The notes beneath the pieces were generated by a model. It was not told the DNA's origin, searched no databases, and saw nothing but the letters and a program-made list of their open reading frames with translations. Below, piece after piece: positions 8,610 to 17,028 of a stretch of DNA of 64,000 nucleotides. Positions within the stretch are counted from its first letter, which is position 1; every line of letters starts with the position of its first letter. Position numbers and translations under genes: made by a program. This stretch comes from Mesorhizobium australicum WSM2073 (lineage in GTDB: Bacteria; Pseudomonadota; Alphaproteobacteria; Rhizobiales; Rhizobiaceae), in the NCBI RefSeq assembly GCF_000230995.2, contig NC_019973.1:3424001-3488000 (forward strand). The letters run 5' to 3'.

Positions 8610-9617
8610 ATGCGCATTGCTGTTGTTTTCGGATTGGCCTTGCTGGCGGGGTCGCTGGCAGGCGCGGCGCATGCCGACGTCAAGATGAGCGGCACCTTCG
8701 TGGCCGACGCTGCCTGTCCCGCGACGCAGGCGATCAAGAACGCCAAGAACCCCGGCAATGTCTCGACCGATGCGGGCAAGACCTATCAATTGCTGGCCGG
8801 CAACAAGGACGCTCCGACCCACTACCTCATCCTGGTGCCGGGCGCCGATCCCGAGCGCCGTTGGGTGAAGGTCAGCTGCGGCCATCTCTCGGGCAGCAGT
8901 GCGGTGACCGCGCCGGCGGCACCGGGCGGGCAAGGCAAGCCGGCGGCCTCGGGAAAACCCGAATATGTTTTCGCGCTGAGCTGGCAGCCGGCCTTCTGCG
9001 AGACCAAGTCGAACAAGACCGAATGCAAGGCGCAAAGCCTTGGCGAATTCGACGCCACCAATTTCACGCTGCACGGCCTGTGGCCGCAGCCGAACGGCAA
9101 TTTCTATTGCCAGGCTACTGCCAGCGACAAGGCCAATGACAATCCGGCTCACTGGCAGGACCTGCCACCGGTCAACCTCGATGCCGAGACCCGCGCCGAA
9201 CTCGACAGGGTGATGCCGGGCACCGCCTCGAAGCTGGAACGGCATGAATGGATCAAGCACGGCACCTGCTATGGCAAAAGCCAGCAGGAGTATTTTTCCG
9301 ACGCCCTTCATTTGATGCGTGAGGTCAACAGCTCGCCCGTGCGCGACCTCTTCGCCAAAAATATCGGCGGCAAGCTGACCGCGGACCAGATCCGCAGCGC
9401 CTTCGACCAGTCCTTCGGCGCGGGAGCAGGGGACCGGGTGCGTGTGTCCTGCCTTATCGATCCGTCGAGCGGCCGGCGGCTGATCGGGGAACTGACGCTT
9501 GGCCTTGCCGGCCCGATCGGTCCGAACAGCTCGCTCAAGGATCTGCTGCTGGCCTCCGTGCCGACCAACAAGGCCGGTTGCCCGACCGGCACGGTCGACG
9601 CGATCGGGTTCCAGTAA
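8610..9617 (+). CDS. Secreted ribonuclease T2 family protein
   Basis: A 335-residue protein with a signal peptide (residues 1-22), so it acts in the periplasm or outside. The C-terminal RNase T2 domain (about 118-335) holds both catalytic segments: FTLHGLWPQ with His155, and HEWIKHGTC with Glu213 and His217. This family cleaves RNA through 2',3'-cyclic phosphates with little base specificity. Residues 23-115 form an extra N-terminal domain, with paired cysteines and a Pro/Ala/Gly-rich linker, that is absent from minimal RNase I proteins. The start chosen begins the signal peptide; a longer frame upstream has no ribosome site. It is monocistronic. Confidence 0.9.
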   Translation: MRIAVVFGLALLAGSLAGAAHADVKMSGTFVADAACPATQAIKNAKNPGNVSTDAGKTYQLLAGNKDAPTHYLILVPGADPERRWVKVSCGHLSGSSAVTAPAAPGGQGKPAASGKPEYVFALSWQPAFCETKSNKTECKAQSLGEFDATNFTLHGLWPQPNGNFYCQATASDKANDNPAHWQDLPPVNLDAETRAELDRVMPGTASKLERHEWIKHGTCYGKSQQEYFSDALHLMREVNSSPVRDLFAKNIGGKLTADQIRSAFDQSFGAGAGDRVRVSCLIDPSSGRRLIGELTLGLAGPIGPNSSLKDLLLASVPTNKAGCPTGTVDAIGFQ

Positions 9618-9786
9618 CGCACGGGCACGGATTTAGGCAGCCAGCCGGGCTTTCGCTTGCCGTGCCTGCTGTTATGTTGGCATGGCGGTGTTCATTCAGC
9701 GGGGGTTGCATGAGTGGCATGACGAGCAGCGCGCCGGCACGGCAGGGGAAATCGTAGCGACAAGGTTGGGTCTGGACTGACTTTGG

Positions 9787-11073
9787 CTAGATCTGCGCGG
9801 ACCTGGTCCAGGCGATATCGGCGTCGGCTTCATGCCCGCCGGGTTCGCCGACGACGCGGTCGCGTCCGGTCGATTTCGCCTTGTAAAGGCGTTGGTCGGC
9901 GAGCGCGAACAGGTCGGCCAGGCACTGCGTCGTTTCGCTGACGGTGGAAACGCCGGCGCTGACGGTCAATTCGAACCGGCTGGTGGCGGCCGATGCTTTG
10001 AGCGCGGTGCGGACGCTTTCGCCAAAGAGCCTGGCGACGGAGTGTGGACGCGAACTCAGGATCGCGAATTCCTCGCCGCCGATCCGGAACACCTGGTCCT
10101 CGGCGCCTGCCGCCTCGCAAAGTACGGTTGCGACCGCCTTCAGCACCTTGTCGCCTTCGGCATGGCCGAAACGATCGTTGATCGACTTGAAGTGGTCGAC
10201 GTCGACGATGAGCAGGCTGAGCGGCCTCGCCGTGCGCAGGCTGGACTGGACGGCGGCCTCGCCATCGGCATCGAAGCGTCCCCTGTGCAGCAGTCCGGTC
10301 AGGCCATCGCGGCCGACATGTTCGACCAGCGCCTCGTAGCGTTCGCGATAGGTCAAGGTCTCGAAGATGTCGGTCAGCCCACGCGGCATCTGGACATCCC
10401 GGACCTCGAACCATTTGAGATAGGCGACCAGCATGGCGCTGAAGGTCAGTGCTGCCGCCATCTTGGCGAACCAGCCGCCGAAGAAGACCGCGATCGGCGC
10501 GCCGGCAACGAAATGCAGCGCGGTGAAGAATCCCGCCTGATCAAAAGTCAGCACGCAGGCGACGCAAATCAGGATGCGTGCGAACCGCGCCTTGCGCAGG
10601 ACGCGTCCAAGTTTCTCATAAAGCAGGATGATCAGGATGGCATCGACGAACAGCAGCGTCGTGCCCCAAACCATCAGCCAGCCCATCTCGTCGATGAAGC
10701 CGATGTCGGGGAGCCGGCCATCGGGAAGCGGAGCGATGGCGTGCAGGCGCAGGAGCAGAACCAGACCGATCATCAGCGCATTGCCGAGCAGCAGGCCATA
10801 GATCGGCTGGCGCACGGTGGCGGCATCCTCCTTCATGTAGAGCAGAAGGAGCATCACCAGCTTGCCCGAAAACAGCACCGCCGAGCCCGGCGAGACCATG
10901 CCGAACGGCAGCGCGACGTAGAAGACGCTGGCGAGATAGGTTTCCAGGAAATGCATGACGCCGAGTGCGCAGATGAAGACGCCCAGGCCGATCCGCTTGC
11001 GGAAGCGGAAAAGCGTCACCATGACGCTGAAGTAGACGATCGCTTCGGCAAGGAGCAGGAAACTGTTCAGCAA
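9787..11073 (-). CDS. Membrane-bound diguanylate cyclase (GGDEF domain)
   Basis: The N-terminal half carries about seven hydrophobic segments, and the C-terminal half is a GGDEF domain that makes cyclic di-GMP. The active-site loop reads RIGGEEFAIL, a functional GGEEF form, preceded by DVDHFKSINDRFGHAEGDKVL. No clear RxxD inhibitory site was seen. The frame stays open to an ATG at 11286, but the extra 71 residues are Arg/Pro-rich and unlike a membrane protein. A TTG at 11073 directly before NSFLLLAEAIVYF is the likelier start (428 residues); this choice is tentative. The membrane part probably senses a signal or merely anchors the protein. Confidence 0.85.
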   Translation of the reverse strand: MLNSFLLLAEAIVYFSVMVTLFRFRKRIGLGVFICALGVMHFLETYLASVFYVALPFGMVSPGSAVLFSGKLVMLLLLYMKEDAATVRQPIYGLLLGNALMIGLVLLLRLHAIAPLPDGRLPDIGFIDEMGWLMVWGTTLLFVDAILIILLYEKLGRVLRKARFARILICVACVLTFDQAGFFTALHFVAGAPIAVFFGGWFAKMAAALTFSAMLVAYLKWFEVRDVQMPRGLTDIFETLTYRERYEALVEHVGRDGLTGLLHRGRFDADGEAAVQSSLRTARPLSLLIVDVDHFKSINDRFGHAEGDKVLKAVATVLCEAAGAEDQVFRIGGEEFAILSSRPHSVARLFGESVRTALKASAATSRFELTVSAGVSTVSETTQCLADLFALADQRLYKAKSTGRDRVVGEPGGHEADADIAWTRSAQI

Positions 11074-11326
11074 TGCCGTCGATCCGCTCTCTTTTCGAAA
11101 TCGCGGCCAGCCAGCGATTCCACTCCGATGCTGTTTTGACGTGGAAGGGTTAACCGGAGATTTCCGCGCGCCATCGACCGGTTGAAAACCTGGCCGTCGG
11201 TGCACACTTATCCGTGTGGTTGGCTTGATATGGCAAAAGCGATTGCCGTTCGGCGCCGCATCGCCTACATAGCGGCCAACCTCCATTCAATTCGACAAAT
11301 CCAGTCATTTTTCAGGGAAAGCGCGC

Positions 11327-12976
11327 GTGGCACGCCAGTTCATCTATCACATGGCCGGCCTCAACAAGGCCTATGGCACCAAGAAGGTGCTCGAGAACGT
11401 TCATCTGTCCTTCTACCCGGACGCCAAGATCGGCATCCTGGGCCCAAACGGCGCCGGCAAGTCGACGATCCTCAAGATCATGGCCGGCATCGACAAGGAC
11501 TGGAGCGGTGAGGCATGGCTCGCCGAAGGCGCCACTGTCGGCTACCTGGCGCAGGAGCCGGCGCTCGACCCCGACAAGACCGTGTTCGAAAACATCATGG
11601 AAGGTGTCGCGGCCAAGACCGCCATCATCGAGCGTTACAACGAATTGATGATGAACTATTCCGACGAGACGGCGGACGAGTCGGCCAAGCTCCAGGACGA
11701 GATGGACCGGCTGAACCTGTGGGATCTCGAACAGCAGGTCGAGATGGCAATGGAAGCGCTGGGCTGCCCGCCAAAGGATGCCAACGTCACCAAGCTGTCG
11801 GGTGGCGAGCGCCGCCGCGTCGCGCTCTGCCAGTTGCTGCTGCGCCAGCCTGATCTTCTGCTGCTCGACGAACCGACCAACCATCTCGATGCCGAGACGA
11901 CGGCGTGGCTGGAAAAGCATCTGCGCGCCTATCCGGGCGCCGTGATGATCATCACCCACGACCGCTACTTCCTCGACAATGTCACCGGCTGGATTCTCGA
12001 ACTCGATCGCGGACGCGGCATTCCTTATGAGGGCAACTACACCAAGTATCTCGAAGCCAAGGCCAAGCGCCTCAAGCAGGAAGGCCGCGAGGACGACGCC
12101 CGCCAACGTGCCATCGGCCGCGAGCGCGAGTGGATCCAGTCGAGCCCGAAGGCTCGCCAGACCAAGTCCAAGGCGCGTATCCAGGCGTTCCAGGACCTGC
12201 TCGATGCAGCCGACAAGCGGCGGCCGACGGATACACAGATCGTCATCCCGCATGGCGAGCGGCTCGGCAACGTGGTCATCGAGGTCGAGGGCCTGTCGAA
12301 AGGCTTCGGCGACACGCTGTTGATCGAAGGCCTCGAATTCAAGCTGCCGCCGGGTGGCATTGTCGGCGTCATCGGCCCGAACGGCGCCGGCAAGACGACA
12401 TTGTTCCGCATGATCACCGGCCAGGAAAAGCCGGATGCGGGTTCTGTCCGCGTCGGCGAGACGGTCAAGCTCGGCTATGTCGACCAGAGCCGCGATGCGC
12501 TCGATCCGTCAAAGACCGTGTGGGAAGAAATCTCGGGCGGCGCCGAAGTGGTCAAGCTCGGCAAGTTCGAGGCCAACACCCGCGCCTATTGCGCGTCCTT
12601 CAACTTCCGCGGCGGCGACCAGCAGCAGAAGGTCGGCAACCTCTCCGGCGGTCAGCGCAACCGCGTGCACCTGGCCAAGATGCTGAAGACCGGCGGCAAT
12701 GTTCTGCTGCTCGACGAACCGACCAACGATCTCGATACGGAAACGCTGGCGGCGCTCGAAGACGCGCTGGAAAATTTCGGCGGCTGCGCGGTTATCATCT
12801 CGCACGATCGCATGTTCCTCGACCGTCTGGCGACACACATTCTCGCCTTCGAGGGCGACAGCCATGTCGAGTGGTTCGAGGGCAATTTCGAGGATTACGA
12901 GCAGGACAAGATCCGCCGGCTCGGGCCTGAAGCCGTCAACCCGCACCGCATGACCTACAAGAGGCTGACGCGGTAA
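11327..12976 (+). CDS. ettA: Energy-dependent translational throttle protein EttA (ABC-F)
   Basis: A 549-residue soluble ABC-F protein with two ATPase domains and no membrane part. Walker A sites are GPNGAGKST (about residues 38-46) and GPNGAGKTT (about 350-358). The signatures are LSGGERRRV and LSGGQRNRV, and the Walker B blocks are LLLLDEPTNHLD and VLLLDEPTNDLD. The linker between the domains holds the P-site tRNA-interaction segment. EttA binds the ribosomal E site and gates the first elongation step according to ATP/ADP ratio. The start is GTG with CAGGGAAAG upstream, and the protein then reads ARQFIYHMAGLNKAYG, as in other EttA proteins. Length matches the family (about 555). Confidence 0.95.
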   Translation: MARQFIYHMAGLNKAYGTKKVLENVHLSFYPDAKIGILGPNGAGKSTILKIMAGIDKDWSGEAWLAEGATVGYLAQEPALDPDKTVFENIMEGVAAKTAIIERYNELMMNYSDETADESAKLQDEMDRLNLWDLEQQVEMAMEALGCPPKDANVTKLSGGERRRVALCQLLLRQPDLLLLDEPTNHLDAETTAWLEKHLRAYPGAVMIITHDRYFLDNVTGWILELDRGRGIPYEGNYTKYLEAKAKRLKQEGREDDARQRAIGREREWIQSSPKARQTKSKARIQAFQDLLDAADKRRPTDTQIVIPHGERLGNVVIEVEGLSKGFGDTLLIEGLEFKLPPGGIVGVIGPNGAGKTTLFRMITGQEKPDAGSVRVGETVKLGYVDQSRDALDPSKTVWEEISGGAEVVKLGKFEANTRAYCASFNFRGGDQQQKVGNLSGGQRNRVHLAKMLKTGGNVLLLDEPTNDLDTETLAALEDALENFGGCAVIISHDRMFLDRLATHILAFEGDSHVEWFEGNFEDYEQDKIRRLGPEAVNPHRMTYKRLTR

Positions 12977-12992
12977 GGCTTGCCGGCTTAGC

Positions 12993-13271
12993 CTAATTCG
13001 CTCCCAACTGGGCAAATCGTTTCGCCAGTGCCTCGCTGGCGAAACGTCCGGCCTCTTCATAGTCTGGACTGTGTTCCGCAGTGTCGGGCGATCTTACTAC
13101 TACGAATTCGCCCGCTTCCGCCAAGACTTGCAAGGTAAGGTCTTCACTATCGATTGGCGTTGCATGACGCGCGCCGCAATTCGGACATTCGTCATCACAC
13201 ATGCACGACCATTCGTCGGTCCAGTGCTCGCTGCATCTGTAGCATTCGTAGTGATTTAGATACCACGCCAT
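12993..13271 (-). CDS. Small zinc-ribbon-like protein of unknown function
   Basis: A 92-residue protein whose first third is cysteine-rich: Cys10/Cys13, Cys23, Cys25 and Cys29/Cys32, with the segment WSCMCDDECPNCGARH. This arrangement suggests one structural zinc site or a compact zinc ribbon. The rest is acidic and probably helical. The ATG used has GGGAGGG nine bases upstream; an in-frame TTG 18 bases earlier would place that site inside the gene. It lies 25 bases downstream of the DpnI-like gene on the same strand, so the two may be co-transcribed. Similar small proteins may exist alone in rhizobia, so a restriction role is only a possibility. Confidence 0.65.
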   Translation of the reverse strand: MAWYLNHYECYRCSEHWTDEWSCMCDDECPNCGARHATPIDSEDLTLQVLAEAGEFVVVRSPDTAEHSPDYEEAGRFASEALAKRFAQLGAN

Positions 13272-13296
13272 TTGGACAAGCCCTCCCATTGTGACG

Positions 13297-14073
13297 TCAC
13301 GGCCGACTACTCCTAATGCGATAGCGACCGCGGGATATAAAATCGAGGTATCCGCTATCTCTGAGGCGTTGCAATTGCTGACGAATTTTTGGCCTCACAT
13401 TCATGTTGTGTGGGTATAGGGCACCCAGTCGTCCTTCGAACGCATAAACTTGTTCGATATCAAATTCTACCGTGCCAATTAAGTCGAGGCATTTCATTAC
13501 TTCGATTAGCCAACCACGAGCATCCGCGTCTTCTTCGCGAAGAAAAAGGGTTTTTTGCCATTGTGCGATGACGGTTTCCTTTGGAACCGGAACCCCATCT
13601 CGAACAATACAAATTCGCCCCGATTGCGGTACGCGACCAAGCAATATGTTGGAGCCGATCCAACCGGCTCTTCTGGCTGTAGAGGCCAGTGGATTTCTCT
13701 TCTCGATGATTTCTGGGATGAAGAAGTGTTTTGGCACCATGCAAACGTTCAATACCGCCATCGTTCCCAGGCTATAGTTGAGCAATATCAAATTCGGGTT
13801 AGTTGAGGACGCCAGCCTCTCAATCTTGGTAAAATAAGCTCCGTCTGCTACCTTTGCGCCGAAGGCCTTCCTTTGGCTTTTTAACTCGAATTGATCGTTG
13901 CAATTACCGCAGAGGAAGTCGGCAACTGGCAGATTGGCAGGAAACTGACTCAGACGCGAGTTCGCGCAATTAGGGCAATAAATCCATCGGGAAACCCACT
14001 GCTCCGTCCAAATTCTGGCTCGTTGCGAACCACTGCTGTATTTTGTTTGTGCCTCTTCGAAACCAAATTTCAT
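13297..14073 (-). CDS. DpnI-like methyl-directed restriction endonuclease
   Basis: A 258-residue protein that resembles Streptococcus DpnI along its whole length. It shares the opening YxSxSQxARIxTExWVxR, a CPNC/CxxC zinc pair (Cys33/36 and Cys55/58), PVADF, ELKS, the block TARRAGWIG, GRI, and the C-terminal RQQLQRLRD. The PD-(D/E)XK catalytic residues are Asp52, Glu63 and Lys65. The C-terminal part (about 190-258) matches the winged-helix domain that also reads the methylated site. DpnI cuts GATC only when adenine is methylated, so it needs no partner methylase. The gene lies in DNA visibly richer in A+T than its neighbours, between ettA and tam, consistent with acquisition by transfer. Confidence 0.92.
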   Translation of the reverse strand: MKFGFEEAQTKYSSGSQRARIWTEQWVSRWIYCPNCANSRLSQFPANLPVADFLCGNCNDQFELKSQRKAFGAKVADGAYFTKIERLASSTNPNLILLNYSLGTMAVLNVCMVPKHFFIPEIIEKRNPLASTARRAGWIGSNILLGRVPQSGRICIVRDGVPVPKETVIAQWQKTLFLREEDADARGWLIEVMKCLDLIGTVEFDIEQVYAFEGRLGALYPHNMNVRPKIRQQLQRLRDSGYLDFISRGRYRIRSSRP

Positions 14074-14222
14074 TAAGGCCCCAAACTGTCGGAAGACGTT
14101 GAAAGACGAAGCTTACCGTTCGGTGACAAAAGCAATCAAGAGGCTGACAACGCAATAGGGGACCAGTTGCCCTTAGCTTCGAATGATACCGGCATTGTCG
14201 GATCAAATCATAGGAAACGGAT

Positions 14223-15008
14223 ATGACGACAAACGAAGGTAGGGATTGGTCCGCCGCCCAATATCTGAAATTCGAGGACGAGCGCACGCGCCCGGCGCGT
14301 GACCTCGTGGCGCAAGTGCCGGTCGACTTTCCGCGCCGGGTAGTCGATATCGGCTGCGGGCCGGGCAATTCGACCGAACTTCTGGTCGAGCGCTGGCTGG
14401 ATGCGCAAGTGAGCGGCTTCGACACCTCTCCCGACATGATCGAGAAGGCGAGGACGCGGCTGCCCAATGTCAGCTTCGACCTCGCCGATGCGTCGACTTG
14501 GCAGCCGGCCGAGCCGGTCAACGTGATCTTCGCCAACGCCGTCTTCCAGTGGCTGCCGGAGCATCCGGCGGTGTTCCAGCGCCTGATGGGTTTTCTGGCC
14601 CCCGGCGGCGCGCTGGCCGTCCAGATGCCCGACAATATGGCCGAGGATTCTCATCGCCTGATGCGGGAGACCGCCGCCGAAGCGCCTTTCGCGGCAAAGA
14701 TCAGGGATGCGGCCCGTGCGCCGCTGCCGCCGGTGTCGTTCTACTACGACCTGCTGTCGCCGCTCTCGGCTCGGCTCGACATCTGGCACACCATCTACAA
14801 CCATCCGTTGGCCGATGCCGACGCGATCGTCGAGTGGGTGAAGTCGACAGGGCTGAAGCCCTTCCTCGATCCGCTGGACGCCGATGAGCGCAAGCTGTTC
14901 CTCGACAGCTACACGGCCAAGGTCGCCAAGGCCTATCCGAAGACCGCCGATGGCAAGGTGCTGCTGCGTTTCCCCCGCATTTTCATCGTCGCCAAGGGGG
15001 CGGGATAG
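14223..15008 (+). CDS. tam: Trans-aconitate 2-methyltransferase
   Basis: A 261-residue SAM-dependent methyltransferase. The opening [21 protein letters not shown] and the SAM-binding [15 protein letters not shown] are characteristic of Tam, which esterifies trans-aconitate, a by-product that inhibits the citric acid cycle. Other family features are [22 protein letters not shown] and the C-terminal [11 protein letters not shown]. Length matches E. coli Tam (252). It is transcribed divergently from the DpnI-like gene and has its own promoter region. Two 22-bp direct repeats follow its stop. Confidence 0.93.
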   Translation: MTTNEGRDWSAAQYLKFEDERTRPARDLVAQVPVDFPRRVVDIGCGPGNSTELLVERWLDAQVSGFDTSPDMIEKARTRLPNVSFDLADASTWQPAEPVNVIFANAVFQWLPEHPAVFQRLMGFLAPGGALAVQMPDNMAEDSHRLMRETAAEAPFAAKIRDAARAPLPPVSFYYDLLSPLSARLDIWHTIYNHPLADADAIVEWVKSTGLKPFLDPLDADERKLFLDSYTAKVAKAYPKTADGKVLLRFPRIFIVAKGAG

Positions 15009-15019
15009 GCTGGCGAAAA

Positions 15020-15066
15020 ACCTTGGTTTAAGCCGGCCTAAACCTTGGTTTAAGCCGGCGTAAACC
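15020..15066. repeat. Two-copy 22-bp tandem repeat
   Basis: The unit ACCTTGGTTTAAGCCGGCCT plus AA occurs at 15020-15041 and again at 15042-15063 with one change, and is followed by a third partial start (ACC). It sits between tam and the FabH-like gene. Each unit has a TTTAAGCCGGC(C/G)TAAA-like palindrome, so it may fold or bind a dimeric protein. Confidence 0.75.
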
Positions 15067-15147
15067 GGCCGAGTGAGAAAAATGTTGCGCCGAAACGTTT
15101 CGGCGCCCACATCAAGCCGCAACGCCCGCGGATGGACGGACTTAAAC

Positions 15148-16269
15148 ATGCATCGCGTCATCATCAGCGGCATCGGCGCTGAAATTCCCAAGCCTGTCAT
15201 CACGAATGAGGAACTGGTCGCCAGCTTCAATGCCTGGGTCGACACGGAGAACGCGCGGCGCCAGGATACCGGCGAGACGCTGCTGCAGAAATCGGATGCC
15301 GACTTCATCGTTCATGCTTCAGGTGTGAAGTCCCGCCACGTGGTCGAGCGTGAAGGCATTCTCGACCCGACCCGCATGGCGCCGCGCATTCCGGCGCGTC
15401 CGGACGACGCGCTCTCGCTGCAGGCGGAATTCGGCATCGCTTCGGCTGGGAAGGCGATCGACCACGCCGGGGTCGAGGCCTCGGACATCGATCTGGTGAT
15501 CTGCTCGTCCTCTCATCAGCAGAGGCCATATCCGGCGATCGCCATCGAAATGCAGGAGGCGCTGGGCACGAGGGGTGCGGGCTTCGACATGGGGCTTGGC
15601 TGTTCGTCGGCCGCGGCTGCGCTGCACGTGGCGGTCAATCTGGTGCGCTCGGGCGCGCACAAGCGCATCCTGGTGACGACGCCGGAAATCATCACCGGCC
15701 ATCTCAATTTCCGCGACCGGCAGACGCATTTCATCTTCGGGGATGCTTCGGTGTCGATGGTGGTGGAGGGGCTTGCCCAGGGTGAGAGGCGGCCGGGCCG
15801 CTTCGAGGTGCTGGACACGCGCATCTGGACGCAGATGTCGAACAACATCCGCACCAATCTCGGCTATCATACCCGTACCGCCCAGGATGATCCCTACAGG
15901 ATCGACCTGGAAGGCAACCTCATCAAGCAGGTCGGCAACAAGGTGTTCAAGGAAGTCACCGTCGCCGGGCATAAATTCATCGTCGAATTCCTCGCCGAAC
16001 ACGGGCTGACGCCGCAAGCGGTGCGGCGCTTCTGGCTGCACCAGGCCAATGCGCGCATGAATGCGATGATCCTGAAACTGGCGTTCGGCCACGAGGTCGG
16101 CCATGACCGGGCACCGATGGTGCTGGAGCGGCTCGGCAACACGGCGGGCGCCGGAGCCATCATCGCGCTGTCGGAGAACCATGCCGACATGAAACCGGGC
16201 GACCACGGCCTGATCTGCGCCTTCGGTGCGGGATATTCGATCGGTGGCGCGCTGCTGAGAATGCTCTGA
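15148..16269 (+). CDS. Beta-ketoacyl-ACP synthase III-like protein (FabH2-type)
   Basis: A 373-residue thiolase-fold condensing enzyme. The catalytic triad is visible: Cys152 in MGLGCSSAAAALH, His298 in WLHQANARMN and Asn331 in RLGNTAGAGA. It is about 50 residues longer than housekeeping FabH. Its opening RVIISGIGAEIPKPVITNEELVASFNAWV resembles the Pseudomonas FabH2/PA3286 group, which condenses medium-chain acyl-CoA with malonyl-ACP and so shunts beta-oxidation products into fatty acid synthesis. That substrate is an inference by resemblance. No other fatty-acid gene is adjacent. The start has GGACGGA upstream; an earlier in-frame ATG lies in repeat-derived sequence. Confidence 0.88.
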   Translation: MHRVIISGIGAEIPKPVITNEELVASFNAWVDTENARRQDTGETLLQKSDADFIVHASGVKSRHVVEREGILDPTRMAPRIPARPDDALSLQAEFGIASAGKAIDHAGVEASDIDLVICSSSHQQRPYPAIAIEMQEALGTRGAGFDMGLGCSSAAAALHVAVNLVRSGAHKRILVTTPEIITGHLNFRDRQTHFIFGDASVSMVVEGLAQGERRPGRFEVLDTRIWTQMSNNIRTNLGYHTRTAQDDPYRIDLEGNLIKQVGNKVFKEVTVAGHKFIVEFLAEHGLTPQAVRRFWLHQANARMNAMILKLAFGHEVGHDRAPMVLERLGNTAGAGAIIALSENHADMKPGDHGLICAFGAGYSIGGALLRML

Positions 16270-16281
16270 GGTGATGCCGCG

Positions 16282-16848
16282 CTAGGCCGGCGTGAAGGGA
16301 ACCAGCATCGGCACCCGCCTGGCGTAATCGTCATAGGCGGGTCCGAGTTCGTCGCGCAGGAAACGCTCCTCCAGCCTCGCCTTGATGACGACGCCGATGA
16401 TGAGCAGGGCCGTACCTGCAATGCCCCAGACCGTGCCCTTTGCCGCCATGGTGGCAACCACAGCCAGCAGCAGCCCGGTGTAGATCGGATGCCGGACCAG
16501 GCGATAGGGGCCGGTGTCGACCACGCGATGATCCGCCTTGGCTGTGACCGTGGCGGACCACAACCGCCCGAGATGGATGCGTGCCCACCATGCGAAGCCG
16601 ATGCCGACCGCGATCAGGGCAACGCAGACCCAGGCTTCGGCAAGGGTCGGCGTCCACAATCTCAGCCTGCCTTCATAGCCGTGCGCTGGAACGAACAGCA
16701 GGACGGTGCCGGCCAGCCAGAAGACGCGATAGCGGGCCTCCGCCCCGATGGTGGCGCGCTTTTGGGCTGGATCGGCCCAGGATGCAGCGACGATCCAGGA
16801 TACCACCCAGAACAGCCAGAGCGCTGCGATGGCCTGTCCAACCTGCAT
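16282..16848 (-). CDS. Isoprenylcysteine carboxyl methyltransferase (ICMT)-like membrane protein
   Basis: A 188-residue membrane protein with about five hydrophobic segments. The C-terminal half has the ICMT/PEMT-type SAM-binding motif: VDTGPYRLVRHPIYTGLLL followed by KARLEERFLRDELGPAYDDYARRVPMLVPF. Bacterial members methylate small lipophilic substrates or are uncharacterised; isoprenylated cysteine is unlikely as a bacterial substrate. The ATG chosen follows a strong AGGAGGAGG site; the frame continues 44 codons upstream through non-membrane sequence. It is convergent with the FabH-like gene, 12 bases away. Confidence 0.87.
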   Translation of the reverse strand: MQVGQAIAALWLFWVVSWIVAASWADPAQKRATIGAEARYRVFWLAGTVLLFVPAHGYEGRLRLWTPTLAEAWVCVALIAVGIGFAWWARIHLGRLWSATVTAKADHRVVDTGPYRLVRHPIYTGLLLAVVATMAAKGTVWGIAGTALLIIGVVIKARLEERFLRDELGPAYDDYARRVPMLVPFTPA

Positions 16849-17028
16849 GCGAACCTCCTCCTCCCGACTGGCGCCGAATATATATAGGCGGCGCGGCGGC
16901 AATGGGACGCGCTCGCTGCAACATGACGGCATTTCCGGTAATAACGTCGTGATCGGCATCAAACGCAGTGATCGGATCATCAGCGCTTTAGACTGGACCG
17001 TATTGTCCGAGGCCTCTAGACCAGCAGC

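Noticed and set aside
13970..14635. A 221-codon - strand frame covering the start of tam and the DpnI-like start.
   Set aside because: It crosses two good genes in a different frame and its product is low-complexity.
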